Shown here: piece after piece, positions 34,977 through 43,901 of the stretch
Layout: every line of letters begins with the position of its first letter
Position numbering within the stretch: position 1 is the first letter of the stretch
Assembly: GCA_963524205.1 (NCBI GenBank)
Contig: CAURED010000005.1
Coordinates: forward strand, 62,001 to 126,000
Reading direction: 5' to 3'
Length of the DNA: 64,000 nucleotides
Source of the DNA: Aminipila sp963524205
GTDB taxonomy: Bacteria; Bacillota; Clostridia; Peptostreptococcales; Anaerovoracaceae
The notes under the pieces: model-generated
Told to the model about the DNA's origin: nothing
The model's database searches: none
The model's input: the letters and a program-made list of their open reading frames with translations, nothing else
Translations under genes and position numbers: made by a program

Positions 34977-35474
34977 TTAAAATTGTTTTGAAAACTCATC
35001 AAGAAAGGAACCGTCCATGCGGTATACGCGAATATCCTTAATCATTTTAGCACCCCAGTTCCTGTAATGCTCAGCGGCAGATTCATTCCAGTCATGAACC
35101 CACCATTCTAAACGGCCACAATCCCTTTCCTTTGCAATGTTTGCAAGATATGAAAGCATTGATTTCCCATATCCATTTCCTCGCATTTCTGGTTCAATAT
35201 ATAAGTCGACTAAAGCAATACCTGGTTTTCCAAGAAAAGTTGAGAAACTTTTATGGAAAAAAGCAAAACCAATGGGTTTGCCACGGAACTCACCAAGCAA
35301 ACATTCTGCGCCATTTTGATCAAACATATTTTTTTCTAAAACCTCTGCGGTTACTGATACATCGTCAAGTTCATCTTCATAAGAAGCTAAGTCTCGAATG
35401 TATTTGACAACCAAAGGCGCATCTTTTTTCTCAGCAAATCTTATGGTGAAGTCCAGTAAATTAGTATTAATCAT
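34977..35474 (-). CDS. GNAT-family N-acetyltransferase
   Basis: A 165-residue acetyltransferase. The acetyl-CoA-binding pattern is PEMRGNGYGKSMLSYLANIA (about residues 94-113), followed by LEWWVHDWNESAAEHYRNWGA, typical of diamine/spermidine-type GNATs (SAT-like). The substrate is not determined. GAGGTTTGAG precedes the ATG. It lies 24 bases after the alpha/beta hydrolase gene on the same strand, so the two are probably co-transcribed. Confidence 0.88.
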   Translation of the reverse strand: MINTNLLDFTIRFAEKKDAPLVVKYIRDLASYEDELDDVSVTAEVLEKNMFDQNGAECLLGEFRGKPIGFAFFHKSFSTFLGKPGIALVDLYIEPEMRGNGYGKSMLSYLANIAKERDCGRLEWWVHDWNESAAEHYRNWGAKMIKDIRVYRMDGSFLDEFSKQF

Positions 35475-35498
35475 CTCAAACCTCCATACTTTTAAATA

Positions 35499-36269
35499 TT
35501 ATAAATTTGTTTTAATAAACTCTATAGCTAACTTAGAAAATTGTTCTTGATTAGACATTAAAGCAGGATGACCACCAGTTTCAAATATACGAATTTGTCC
35601 GTGTCCAATTTTTCCAATCATATTTGAAAACAGCGTATTATAAAAATTAGGATTAATTAATTTTACGAATTCATCTTCCTTGCTACCCGTTAATAAAATG
35701 GGTGAAGATAACTCCGATAAATCCTTATGAAAAAATTTGCCAATAGTTTTTGCGTGTTCATAAAGGGCTTTTGTATCATTGTCCACTACGCTTTCCCAAT
35801 CTTCTCCGTGCATCATGTAGTAAAAAGCTTTAGCATTTTCGTCTTGTTTTGAGGCCTTCCTATCTGTAACAACATTCTCAATAAAGGCTGGAAAAGGCCG
35901 CTCTCCTTCAAAACTATCCGCTATTAATTTATTCACTAAATCAGGGCGCTCTAACGCAACATTTATGGCCACTAAAGCCCCGCCACTGCTTCCTATTATA
36001 TTTACTTTTTTATAGCCTGCCTGTTCTATAAAAGCTATAACTTGTAATGCTTCATCGAACCATAAATCTGTTGTAAAGCTTTCTACACGGTCTGATTTAC
36101 CATGTCCTAAAAAATCCATAAGGATTACTTCAAACTCTTGTGAAAATAACTCTACTAATGAAGAAAACATCTTAGAAGATGCAGTATTTCCATGCAAAAA
36201 AACCACAGGCTCTCCATTTCCATAAGCCTCATAATAGCAAGATTTATTCTTATACTTAAAATACGGCAT
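35499..36269 (-). CDS. alpha/beta hydrolase
   Basis: A 256-residue alpha/beta-fold hydrolase with the oxyanion region FLHGNTASS (about 24-32), the nucleophile elbow GSSGGA (serine about 94) and a C-terminal histidine in TGGHPAL (about 234). Size and features match small cytoplasmic esterases or haloperoxidase-like hydrolases; the substrate is unknown. No signal peptide is seen. It is followed by the GNAT gene. Confidence 0.88.
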   Translation of the reverse strand: MPYFKYKNKSCYYEAYGNGEPVVFLHGNTASSKMFSSLVELFSQEFEVILMDFLGHGKSDRVESFTTDLWFDEALQVIAFIEQAGYKKVNIIGSSGGALVAINVALERPDLVNKLIADSFEGERPFPAFIENVVTDRKASKQDENAKAFYYMMHGEDWESVVDNDTKALYEHAKTIGKFFHKDLSELSSPILLTGSKEDEFVKLINPNFYNTLFSNMIGKIGHGQIRIFETGGHPALMSNQEQFSKLAIEFIKTNL

Positions 36270-36357
36270 TTACATTCCCCCTTTGCGTATGATAGTAGAA
36301 TAAAACATTTTACAGAAATAAGCAATTATTTCTATTTAATTCTTGTTACTGTAAATA

Positions 36358-36387
36358 AAAAACCTGAAGCATACACTTCAGGTTTTT
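36358..36387 (-). terminator. terminator after the S8 peptidase gene
   Basis: AACCTGAAG and CTTCAGGTT form a 9-bp stem with loop CATACA, flanked by A-runs on one side and T-runs on the other, so it can act in both directions. It lies just past the peptidase stop on the minus strand. Confidence 0.85.
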
Positions 36388-36403
36388 GTTACAACAACCA
36401 TTT

Positions 36404-37612
36404 TTAAATATTTAACAAGCCTGCCCCTTGAGCATTCAAGTCAGCTTTTTCCTGAGGGATGGCGATTCTCATGAGATAAGCTTTAACCTGTGCAGGTGTC
36501 AGCTTGGGGTTTGCGGCATGAAGGCAGGCGGCTGCCCCAGCCACAGCTGGAGCGGACATGGAAGTGCCTGACTGCCGTAAATACCGTTTATTAGTACTTG
36601 CATCCAATGAAAGCACATCCATGCCTGGAGCAAGTAAATCAGGCTTAATTGCTCCAGTTGCCGTTGGACCACGGCTGGAAAAATCAGGGACTTCGCCGTT
36701 TGAATTTATAGAACCTACCGTTATCACAGCCGGGCTGGTTCCTGGGGAGGTAATGCTTCCAGCCTTCGGCCCACTGTTGCCAGCGGCCACAACTATGCTG
36801 ATTCCCATATTAACCAGTGCATTAGCTCCTAATACCAGAGGATCGGCCACATCGTCCAGACCGTCTCCGTCCATATCAAAACTTGCAGCATCAATTCCTA
36901 AAGATAAATTTAAAACCCGGATATTATATTTCTGGTGATTATCCGCAACCCATTGCATTGCTGCTAAAATATCAGAAGTATTTCCATTTCCTTCATTGTC
37001 TAAAGCCTTTAGTGCTGCAATGTTTGCTTTAGGAGCAGTCCCCATACAAATCAAGGAGCATGCGTTTTCTGGAAACATACTACGAATAGTTTCCACTATA
37101 GTATTACCACCAAACATATAGCCATTACCAGCAGCCAGACCAGCGACATGGGTACCGTGGCCGTCATCATCATAAGGAATAATACTGTTATTTACAAAGT
37201 CTTTAAAGGCAACAATTCTGTTTACGGGTTTAACAATATCATAATGAGGAGATATTCCTGTATCTATTATGGCAATAGTAACTCCCTCCCCGCAAAGGGA
37301 ACCTGAAAAAACACTTTTTCGGAGCTTTCTGTTTTTTACATTTTTTTTTCCTATAAACGAAAAAGGGTCTGTAAGTACAGAGGTTGTCTCTACTGGTAGT
37401 TTTGAAACTTCTGCGTCCATTGAAATAAGTGAAATATTTGTATTACATTTAATACTGCTAAGTTTTCTAATAGGAACCTCAACGCATAGAGCATTTATAA
37501 AAGGTAGTTCATATTTAATTTTTCCATAGTTTTCGAAGATACATTGTCGTATCTGGTTTATGTTTTTCTTAGAATATATAATTACAGGCATAGTGCCTTT
37601 ACTATCCTTCAT
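36404..37612 (-). CDS. subtilisin-like S8 peptidase without signal peptide
   Basis: A 402-residue serine protease with all three catalytic motifs: aspartate in AIIDTGISPH (about 114), histidine in DDDGHGTHVAGLAAG (about 152) and serine in GTSMSAPAVAGAAA (about 351). The oxyanion asparagine is in AAGNSGP. The N-terminal 90 residues resemble an I9-like propeptide, but no signal sequence is visible, so it is probably intracellular or exported by another route. AAGGAGGG precedes the ATG. Intracellular subtilases of spore-formers are often active during sporulation; a role here is inference. Confidence 0.92.
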   Translation of the reverse strand: MKDSKGTMPVIIYSKKNINQIRQCIFENYGKIKYELPFINALCVEVPIRKLSSIKCNTNISLISMDAEVSKLPVETTSVLTDPFSFIGKKNVKNRKLRKSVFSGSLCGEGVTIAIIDTGISPHYDIVKPVNRIVAFKDFVNNSIIPYDDDGHGTHVAGLAAGNGYMFGGNTIVETIRSMFPENACSLICMGTAPKANIAALKALDNEGNGNTSDILAAMQWVADNHQKYNIRVLNLSLGIDAASFDMDGDGLDDVADPLVLGANALVNMGISIVVAAGNSGPKAGSITSPGTSPAVITVGSINSNGEVPDFSSRGPTATGAIKPDLLAPGMDVLSLDASTNKRYLRQSGTSMSAPAVAGAAACLHAANPKLTPAQVKAYLMRIAIPQEKADLNAQGAGLLNI

Positions 37613-37727
37613 TTCAAAGCCCTCCTTTTAGGGTGTAATTCTGGTTTTATACCATAATATGCAATGCATTCCCCATGTGATATAAAAGGGCTTGTATGAA
37701 GTTGTTTTGCTTTAAAATCGATTTATT

Positions 37728-39416
37728 TTACTTAAGAATGAACCTGTTAACTGAAGTATTAAGTTTTTGTGATTGTGTGAAAAGTCGTTCACTAGTAGCG
37801 GCACTCTCTTCTGTAGTGGCAGTATTTGTTTGAACCACAGAGGATATTTGTTCAACACCCTCCGTTATTTGATTAACTGCATGTGACTGTTCATCTGAAT
37901 CGGAAGCAATTTGTTTAAGTGTCTGAGTAACTTTTTCAACTTTTTCAACGATTACGTTTAGTGCAGAGGCCGTTTGGCTGGAAATATCTACACCATTATC
38001 TACAGCAACCACAGTACCTTCAATAAGGTTAGTAGTACTTTTAGCAGCATCTGCAGATCTTTGTGCCAGATTACGGACTTCATCTGCAACAACAGCGAAA
38101 CCTTTTCCTGCTACTCCTGCACGAGCAGCTTCTACAGCGGCATTAAGAGCAAGGATGTTTGTCTGGAAAGCAATATCATCAATTGTTTTAATTATTTTAC
38201 CAATCTCTGCTGACTTTTCTGATATATCTGCCATAGCAGAAGACATTTCCTCCATATGGCGATTTCCAGTCATTACATATTCTTGGGCTTCTTCAGATAA
38301 GTCATAAGCCTGTTTTGCATTGGAGGCATTAGTCTGAATTTTACCTGACATTTCCATAAGAGCAGAAGAAAGTTCCTCTATACTGCTAGCCTGTTCTGTA
38401 GATCCCTGAGCAAGAATTTGTGCACCAGAAGATACCTGTGCAGAACCATCTTCAACTTCCTTCGAAGCAATATGAATTTCTTGTAATGTAGAATTTATTG
38501 ATTCGTGAAAGTTTCCAAGACTTACGGCTAAAGTATGAAAATCTCCTTTAAAATCTGCATTTAAAGATGTCTTCAGATTACCGTTTTCTAACTGCAGCAT
38601 AAAACCAGCTATATCTGATATATAGGTATTTAACCTAATTGACATATCACGGAGATCTTGAGCTAGTTTACCAACTTCATCCGCAGAGTGAAAATCAATC
38701 GTTTGTTGTAAATTACCTTCAGCTAAGCTATTTGAAAATTTTGTAATATCGTTGATAGGTACAAGTATATTTTTGATAAGCGATTTACGAATAAGTATGC
38801 TTATGATGATAGATACTACAAGTGTGAATATACTTATTCCAATTAATAGACTTATAATGACGGACATTCTTTTCATAGCATGGGATATATTTTCATTTGC
38901 AAAAACCATAAAATTATCGACTTCTTTGTTTATCATTGTGGCAGTAGAATCGAATTCACCCATAGTAGCATTTCCAGCTTCTGTGCCGCCTTCTATGTAA
39001 GCATTGGCCATCTTTATCCCAGTTTGATAATAAATTTCAAAGTCCTTTTGGATATTATCAAGCTCAGCAGTTTTATCAGGGTTTAGGACCTTTAATTCTG
39101 ATACAAGAGTACGAACATTTTCCGCGTTTGTAGCAGCTTCATCAAACCCATCATCGAGGCCTTCTGCAGCTCGTGTAGCACTAATATCAGTAAGCCACTG
39201 CTGTACTTGAATTACACTTCGTTTCATTTCTTGACCTTTTATAATAGTTGCAAAATGATCATGCTGTAGTTCTTTGGACATACTTAATACATTGTTTGTC
39301 TGGCTAATCTGAAATATTATAAAGAACATAAATAGCAAGACTAAAATATATACTGGAGTAAGAAGTTTACTTTTTAAACTTTTTTTGGAGAAAAGTGATT
39401 TAAAATTACTTAACAT
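37728..39416 (-). CDS. methyl-accepting chemotaxis protein
   Basis: A 562-residue receptor: first membrane helix about 18-38, a four-helix-bundle-type sensor domain outside the cell (about 40-180), second helix about 185-208, HAMP, then a long signalling domain with the hairpin tip IAFQTNILALNAAVEAARAG. It signals through CheA/CheW, whose genes are not in the window. An upstream in-frame ATG at 39437 lies in front of the AAGGA sequence that fits the ATG at 39416, so the latter is chosen. The ligand is unknown. Confidence 0.94.
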   Translation of the reverse strand: MLSNFKSLFSKKSLKSKLLTPVYILVLLFMFFIIFQISQTNNVLSMSKELQHDHFATIIKGQEMKRSVIQVQQWLTDISATRAAEGLDDGFDEAATNAENVRTLVSELKVLNPDKTAELDNIQKDFEIYYQTGIKMANAYIEGGTEAGNATMGEFDSTATMINKEVDNFMVFANENISHAMKRMSVIISLLIGISIFTLVVSIIISILIRKSLIKNILVPINDITKFSNSLAEGNLQQTIDFHSADEVGKLAQDLRDMSIRLNTYISDIAGFMLQLENGNLKTSLNADFKGDFHTLAVSLGNFHESINSTLQEIHIASKEVEDGSAQVSSGAQILAQGSTEQASSIEELSSALMEMSGKIQTNASNAKQAYDLSEEAQEYVMTGNRHMEEMSSAMADISEKSAEIGKIIKTIDDIAFQTNILALNAAVEAARAGVAGKGFAVVADEVRNLAQRSADAAKSTTNLIEGTVVAVDNGVDISSQTASALNVIVEKVEKVTQTLKQIASDSDEQSHAVNQITEGVEQISSVVQTNTATTEESAATSERLFTQSQKLNTSVNRFILK

Positions 39417-39542
39417 AGTACAGATTCCTTTCTTCATTTTTTAGTGAAAAGATTGTTAATTATAGCTAATTTTAGCATAGTTAGCGCAAGGTAACAATAA
39501 TAAAATAAGCATTAAAGCAAATAATAACAACATATAATCCGT

Positions 39543-39571
39543 TTGCTCAAATCGTTTTTTTTTGGTATAAT
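39543..39571 (+). promoter_or_regulatory. promoter of the two-component operon
   Basis: TTGCTC (39543-39548), 17-base spacer, then perfect TATAAT (39566-39571), about 54 bases before the response regulator ATG. Confidence 0.65.
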
Positions 39572-39624
39572 ACTATGAACTATATAAATAAATAACAAAA
39601 GTGGGAGCTGGGAGGTCGCATCAT

Positions 39625-40323
39625 ATGGACTCAAAAAAGGTATTAATAATTGAAGATGAGAAAGCAATTTCGGATATTATAAAATTTAACTTAAAAAAAG
39701 AAGGCTTTGAAGTGGATGCTGCCTATGATGGGCAAGAGGGGTTAGATAAGGCATTAAATACGCAGCCAGATTTAATCTTGCTAGATGTAATGCTGCCATC
39801 TATGGATGGATTCCAAGTATGTAAACGTGTGAGAGAGGGGAGCACGGTTCCGATTATTATGCTTACGGCTAAAGAGGAAGAAGTAGATAAAGTACTCGGA
39901 CTTGAGCTGGGGGCGGATGATTACATTACAAAGCCATTTGGCATGAGAGAGCTTATTGCCAGAATAAAGGCAAATTTAAGAAGGACGGAATTAGCTACAG
40001 GAGCAGCAAATGATCCATCAAATATTCAGGACTTTGGAAGTCTTGAAATTGATATGAATAGATATGAAGTAAGAAAGCATAATCAGGTACTTGAACTTAC
40101 TTTAAGAGAATTTGAATTATTAAAGTACTTAGCAGAAAGAGAAAATAAAGTCTTTTCCAGAGAACAGCTTCTGGAAGAGGTTTGGGGATATGAATATTAC
40201 GGTGATATTAGAACGGTAGATGTTACCGTTAGAAGGTTAAGGGAAAAACTGGAGGATGATTCCAGCAGCCCTAAATACATTATGACCAAAAGAGGTATAG
40301 GATATTACTTTAGGAGGCCATAA
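39625..40323 (+). CDS. OmpR/PhoB-family response regulator
   Basis: A 232-residue regulator: receiver domain with phospho-acceptor Asp54 (LILLDVMLPSMDG) and conserved Thr and Lys (MLTAKEEEVDK, YITKPFG), then a winged-helix DNA-binding domain (FELLKYLAERENKVFSREQLLEEVWG, RTVDVTVRRLREKLE). It resembles WalR/PhoP regulators of cell-wall or phosphate responses. The start at 39625 follows GGGAGGTCG. The kinase gene begins three bases after its stop. Confidence 0.94.
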   Translation: MDSKKVLIIEDEKAISDIIKFNLKKEGFEVDAAYDGQEGLDKALNTQPDLILLDVMLPSMDGFQVCKRVREGSTVPIIMLTAKEEEVDKVLGLELGADDYITKPFGMRELIARIKANLRRTELATGAANDPSNIQDFGSLEIDMNRYEVRKHNQVLELTLREFELLKYLAERENKVFSREQLLEEVWGYEYYGDIRTVDVTVRRLREKLEDDSSSPKYIMTKRGIGYYFRRP

Positions 40324-40326
40324 AGT

Positions 40327-42150
40327 ATGGATGTAAAAAAATTTAGCCGCAGTATGCGGTGGAAGCTGGTTTTAATTTACTGCCTGTTAGTATTTATTGC
40401 AACCACCATTATTGGGGTACTTATTATGAGCCAGCTTGAATCATATTATATTAATTCTACAAAAGAAAAGCTGGTAAAGACGGAAGCAACACTTATATCT
40501 TCATTAAAAATTTATGACAATCTAAGTGATTATCAAGAGGAAATACAATCAAATATAAACGCATGGGACAAAACAATACAGGAAGAAATTTTTGTAATTG
40601 ACGACAAGTGCAAGATTATTGCAGCAAATAATGCAAATCAGGGGCGAAGTGCAGTTGATTTGCTTGAACCTTCAATTATTATGAAAACCTTAGTTAAGGG
40701 TGAGGTATGTCAGTCTTATGAAAATATTGTTATAAAAAATTCTACTATACCAGTTATGAATATGACCTTTCCAATTGGAGAGGGTAAACGAATTTCGGGT
40801 GTTATATATATACGAGCGGATATGACCAGTGTTTACGATACTATAAATAAGTCAAAGCAGATATTTGTACAAGCTATGATTGTTGGACTTGTTATCACTG
40901 TTATTTTAGGAACTCTTATAGCAAGAAGCATTACAACGCCTATTAACGATGTAACAGAAAAAGCAGAAAAAATGGCACAGGGAGACTTTTCACAAGAGGT
41001 AAGCGTTAAGTCAAATGATGAGATAGGCCGTCTCGCCGATATGTTTAACTTGTTAAGAACACAATTGGATATGACATTGTTTGAAATGTCCAGTGAGAAG
41101 AACAAAATGGAAACCATATTGAAGCACATGGCGGATGGCTTAATTGCAGTAAACTTAGAGGGCCATATTATACATGCAAATCCTGCAGCAATTCAAATGC
41201 TGAAGGTTACCTCAGAGGAAATAGAAAGTCAAAGTTACAATACACTTATAAAGCAATTAAACGAAGAATTGTCTTTAGAACAGCTTATGGAGAAGTGCAA
41301 AGAAGGAGAACTTTCAGACATATTTGAAAAGGCGGGGTGTACGTACGCTACCAGATATGATTGGTTCAAAGATGAGGATGGGAATGATGTAGGTATTATT
41401 ATTCTTCTTCAGGACATAACCCAGAGGCAGAAACTGGAAAACATGCAGATGGATTTTGTGGCTAACGTTTCTCATGAATTAAAAACACCACTTACTACTA
41501 TAAAAAGTTATACGGAGACGCTTTTGGAGGGATACGTTGATGATCCTGCAACTGTGAATGAATTTCTTGAAATCATAGATAATGAGGCAGACCGAATGAA
41601 CAGGCTGGTTAAGGACTTGCTACAGCTTTCAAGGCTGGACAACGACCAGGAAATCCTCAATCGAAAAGAAGGAAATCTTATCAGTCTGCTTAAAGCGGCA
41701 GTTAAAAAGGTTGAACTTACTGCTGCCAATAAAGACCAGCATTTAAACTGTTTATTTAATGATGAGGAGCGGATTCCTGTAGATATGGACAAAGACAGGG
41801 TTGAGCAGGTTATCTTAAATATTATAAGTAATGCTATAAAGTATACTACAGAAGGCGGACGAATTGATATTGATGCACTTAAAGTGGATAAAAATGCAAT
41901 TATAACCATAGCCGATAATGGTATAGGTATTCCAGAAACTGAACAAAGCAGAGTATTTGAACGTTTCTTCCGTGTAGATAAGGCCCGTTCAAGAGCTTTG
42001 GGAGGAACAGGATTAGGTCTTGCTATTTCAAAGCAGATTGTGGAAGGACATCAGGGAGCAATTGAACTTGAAAGTAAAGAAGGTAAGGGAACCAAGGTTA
42101 CGATTACACTTCCCCTTTCGCTAAAAAAAGGCATAAGTAATATAGAATAA
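40327..42150 (+). CDS. membrane sensor histidine kinase (WalK/PhoR-like)
   Basis: A 607-residue kinase: membrane helices at about 13-34 and 180-199, an extracellular sensor domain between them, HAMP (about 200-250), PAS (about 258-365), HisKA with phospho-accepting His383 (FVANVSHELKTPL), and an ATP-binding domain with NAIKYT, DNGIGIPE and GGTGLGLAI motifs. It would phosphorylate the regulator encoded three bases upstream. The HAMP-PAS layout matches WalK; no yycH/yycI-like genes follow, so an orthologous PhoR role is equally possible. Confidence 0.94.
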   Translation: MDVKKFSRSMRWKLVLIYCLLVFIATTIIGVLIMSQLESYYINSTKEKLVKTEATLISSLKIYDNLSDYQEEIQSNINAWDKTIQEEIFVIDDKCKIIAANNANQGRSAVDLLEPSIIMKTLVKGEVCQSYENIVIKNSTIPVMNMTFPIGEGKRISGVIYIRADMTSVYDTINKSKQIFVQAMIVGLVITVILGTLIARSITTPINDVTEKAEKMAQGDFSQEVSVKSNDEIGRLADMFNLLRTQLDMTLFEMSSEKNKMETILKHMADGLIAVNLEGHIIHANPAAIQMLKVTSEEIESQSYNTLIKQLNEELSLEQLMEKCKEGELSDIFEKAGCTYATRYDWFKDEDGNDVGIIILLQDITQRQKLENMQMDFVANVSHELKTPLTTIKSYTETLLEGYVDDPATVNEFLEIIDNEADRMNRLVKDLLQLSRLDNDQEILNRKEGNLISLLKAAVKKVELTAANKDQHLNCLFNDEERIPVDMDKDRVEQVILNIISNAIKYTTEGGRIDIDALKVDKNAIITIADNGIGIPETEQSRVFERFFRVDKARSRALGGTGLGLAISKQIVEGHQGAIELESKEGKGTKVTITLPLSLKKGISNIE

Positions 42151-42162
42151 AAGAATATAAAC

Positions 42163-42197
42163 AGCACTTTAAATTTCGTATTTAAAGTGCTATTTTT
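42163..42197 (+). terminator. terminator after the two-component operon
   Basis: AGCACTTTAAAT and ATTTAAAGTGCT form a perfect 12-bp stem around TTCGT, followed by ATTTTTAATTTT. Confidence 0.9.
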
Positions 42198-42238
42198 AAT
42201 TTTCATGCATATATTTGAAATACGAGGGGGGAGTCTAT

Positions 42239-42499
42239 ATGGAAAACCATGTTTTAAATATTGATAATAGAGAGCGTCTTACAGTTACAGAAGTAGCTGA
42301 TGTGGATAGCTTTAATGAAGATACCATATTAATTACCTTGAAGAGCGGAGGGCTGGTTATAAAAGGCCAAAAATTGCATATTCAAAAACTTGATCTTGCA
42401 GAAGGAAAGGTTGTTATTACTGGAGAAATAAATTCGGCTATATATACAGAAAAGAAAAACAAGAGCGAGAAAAGCTTAATAAGGAGGATTTTTGAATAA
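42239..42499 (+). CDS. yabP: sporulation protein YabP
   Basis: An 86-residue protein matching YabP of spore-formers (NIDNRERLTVTEVADVDSFNE, LTLKSGG-like strand, KLDLAEGKVVITGEI). In Bacillus YabP is needed for sporulation and belongs to a YabP/YqfC-type small beta-rich family. The start at 42239 follows GAGGGGGGAG. Its stop overlaps the yabQ start by one base. This gene supports a spore-forming host. Confidence 0.88.
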   Translation: MENHVLNIDNRERLTVTEVADVDSFNEDTILITLKSGGLVIKGQKLHIQKLDLAEGKVVITGEINSAIYTEKKNKSEKSLIRRIFE

Positions 42500-42903
42500 T
42501 GGTTGTGTCTTCAGGTGCAGCCATTTTAAATAACTTTAAACTAAATTTAGTAATCACAGGCCTTATAAAGACACAGGTTTTTGAAAGCTTGGTTATGCTG
42601 GGCTGCGGTATGGTTATTGCACTATTATATGGACTTTTTACAAGGTATATTAAAATCTACATAAGAAACAGAATAATTGCTGCAACTTATGAAATTCTTT
42701 TTTGGGTTTTTGCAGGAATACTTACATGCCAGTTTTTATACTACTGTTCCTACGGTGAGATTAGCGTTCATGTAATATGTGCATTTGTATGCGGAGTTTT
42801 CTTGTGGAATCTGTTGTTTTATGCTACAATGTCAGTGGGTGAAGGCAAATGTTTAAACAGAAGAAAAGAAGAAGCAGAGAGTTTAAAAACTCAGATAAAG
42901 TAA
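42499..42903 (+). CDS. yabQ: sporulation membrane protein YabQ
   Basis: A 134-residue protein with three or four hydrophobic segments. It lies directly after yabP and before a DivIC-like gene, the order found in Bacillus. YabQ is a membrane protein required for spore cortex formation. AAGGAGGATTTTTGAATA precedes the ATG. Its end overlaps the next gene by 55 bases, a long overlap that suggests tight coupling. The assignment leans partly on gene order. Confidence 0.78.
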   Translation: MVVSSGAAILNNFKLNLVITGLIKTQVFESLVMLGCGMVIALLYGLFTRYIKIYIRNRIIAATYEILFWVFAGILTCQFLYYCSYGEISVHVICAFVCGVFLWNLLFYATMSVGEGKCLNRRKEEAESLKTQIK

Positions 42904-43352
42904 TTGACCTGAAGCAGGCTAGAGAAGAAAGACGCGAAAGAAGAAAACAAGCGGCCAATAAGAAGCAAAGTAAGGACAGTAAGAATGTCTCAGGAGAATT
43001 ATCAGAAAGAAAAGCAAATAAAAGGAATAGAAAGAGGCTTATCTATTTTTGCATAGTATTATGTATTATGCTGGTTATAGGTGTGTCTATTTTTAATGTC
43101 TATTCATTGCATAAAGAATATAAAGACATTACAGCTCAAAATAAGCATTTAAAAGAACAGAAACAAGATCTTACAGAAGAACTTGGTAACGTGAATAATC
43201 CTGAATATATAGAACAACAGGCTCGAGAGCAATTAAAAATGGTTAAACCTGGAGAAGTTTTATATGTATTACCACAGACAAATACTACAGGAGCTTCCAT
43301 AGTTCCAAAGGACAATTCTCATTTGTTACCAGCAGGAGAAGCTTCTGATTAG
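42849..43352 (+). CDS. DivIC/FtsB-like septum formation protein
   Basis: A 167-residue single-pass protein: a very basic cytoplasmic N-terminus (about 1-62), one membrane helix (about 64-84), then a coiled coil (HKEYKDITAQNKHLKEQKQD) and the septum-initiator motif NPEYIEQQAREQLKMVKPGEVLYVLP. DivIC/FtsB proteins join FtsL and DivIB to activate septal wall synthesis. It starts inside yabQ; GGGTGAAGG precedes the ATG. Confidence 0.88.
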   Translation: MFKQKKRRSREFKNSDKVIDLKQAREERRERRKQAANKKQSKDSKNVSGELSERKANKRNRKRLIYFCIVLCIMLVIGVSIFNVYSLHKEYKDITAQNKHLKEQKQDLTEELGNVNNPEYIEQQAREQLKMVKPGEVLYVLPQTNTTGASIVPKDNSHLLPAGEASD

Positions 43353-43364
43353 AAAGGATTAAAA

Positions 43365-43901
43365 ATGGAAAGTATAGCAGAAGTAATAGTTGTAGAAGGT
43401 AGAGATGATCAGGCTGCTATAAAAAGAGCCATCGATACTGAAACTATTGCAACCCATGGGTATGGAATAAAGAAATCTACATGGGAATTAATAGAGCGGG
43501 CATACAATACTAGAGGGATTATTATTTTCACTGATCCAGATTTTGCTGGAGAGGAAATACGAAAAAAACTCAAAGCCAAATTTCCAAATGCCAAAGACGC
43601 ATATTTAGCAAGAGCAGATGCAACCAAGGCAGGAGATATAGGTATAGAAAATGCGGAACCCAAAGCTATTCTAGAGGCATTAGAGAAAGCTCACTGTACA
43701 AAAACAGAAATAATAACAGAATTTACTATGCAGGATTTAATGATGTATGGGTTAGCAGGAGGAGCTGGAGCTTCTGATAAGCGAAGCAGGCTTGGGAAGG
43801 CTTTAGGTATAGGATATGGAAATTCCGCTGCATTCTTAAACAAGCTAAACCAGTATGGTATTGCCAGGCAGCAATTTAAAGAGGAAGCAGGAAAACTTTA
43901 A
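43365..43901 (+). CDS. rnmV: ribonuclease M5
   Basis: A 178-residue Toprim nuclease that trims the 5S rRNA precursor. The N-terminal Toprim motif is VVEGRDDQAAIKRA, and the second acidic motif is IIIFTDPDFAGEEIRKKL (DxD-type metal site). GVENA-like IGIENAEPKAILEALE is characteristic of RNase M5. AGAAAGGATTAAAA precedes the ATG. Its stop overlaps the rsmA start by one base; the rnmV-rsmA pair is conserved in Firmicutes. Confidence 0.93.
   Translation: MESIAEVIVVEGRDDQAAIKRAIDTETIATHGYGIKKSTWELIERAYNTRGIIIFTDPDFAGEEIRKKLKAKFPNAKDAYLARADATKAGDIGIENAEPKAILEALEKAHCTKTEIITEFTMQDLMMYGLAGGAGASDKRSRLGKALGIGYGNSAAFLNKLNQYGIARQQFKEEAGKL

Noticed and set aside
35137..35407. Plus-strand ORFs opposite the GNAT gene
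   Set aside because: Shadows of the acetyltransferase gene, whose motifs and ribosome binding site are clear.
36558..36938. 126-codon plus-strand ORF opposite the S8 peptidase
   Set aside because: Antisense shadow of a protein with an intact catalytic triad; low-complexity Pro/Ser/Ala composition and no start signal.
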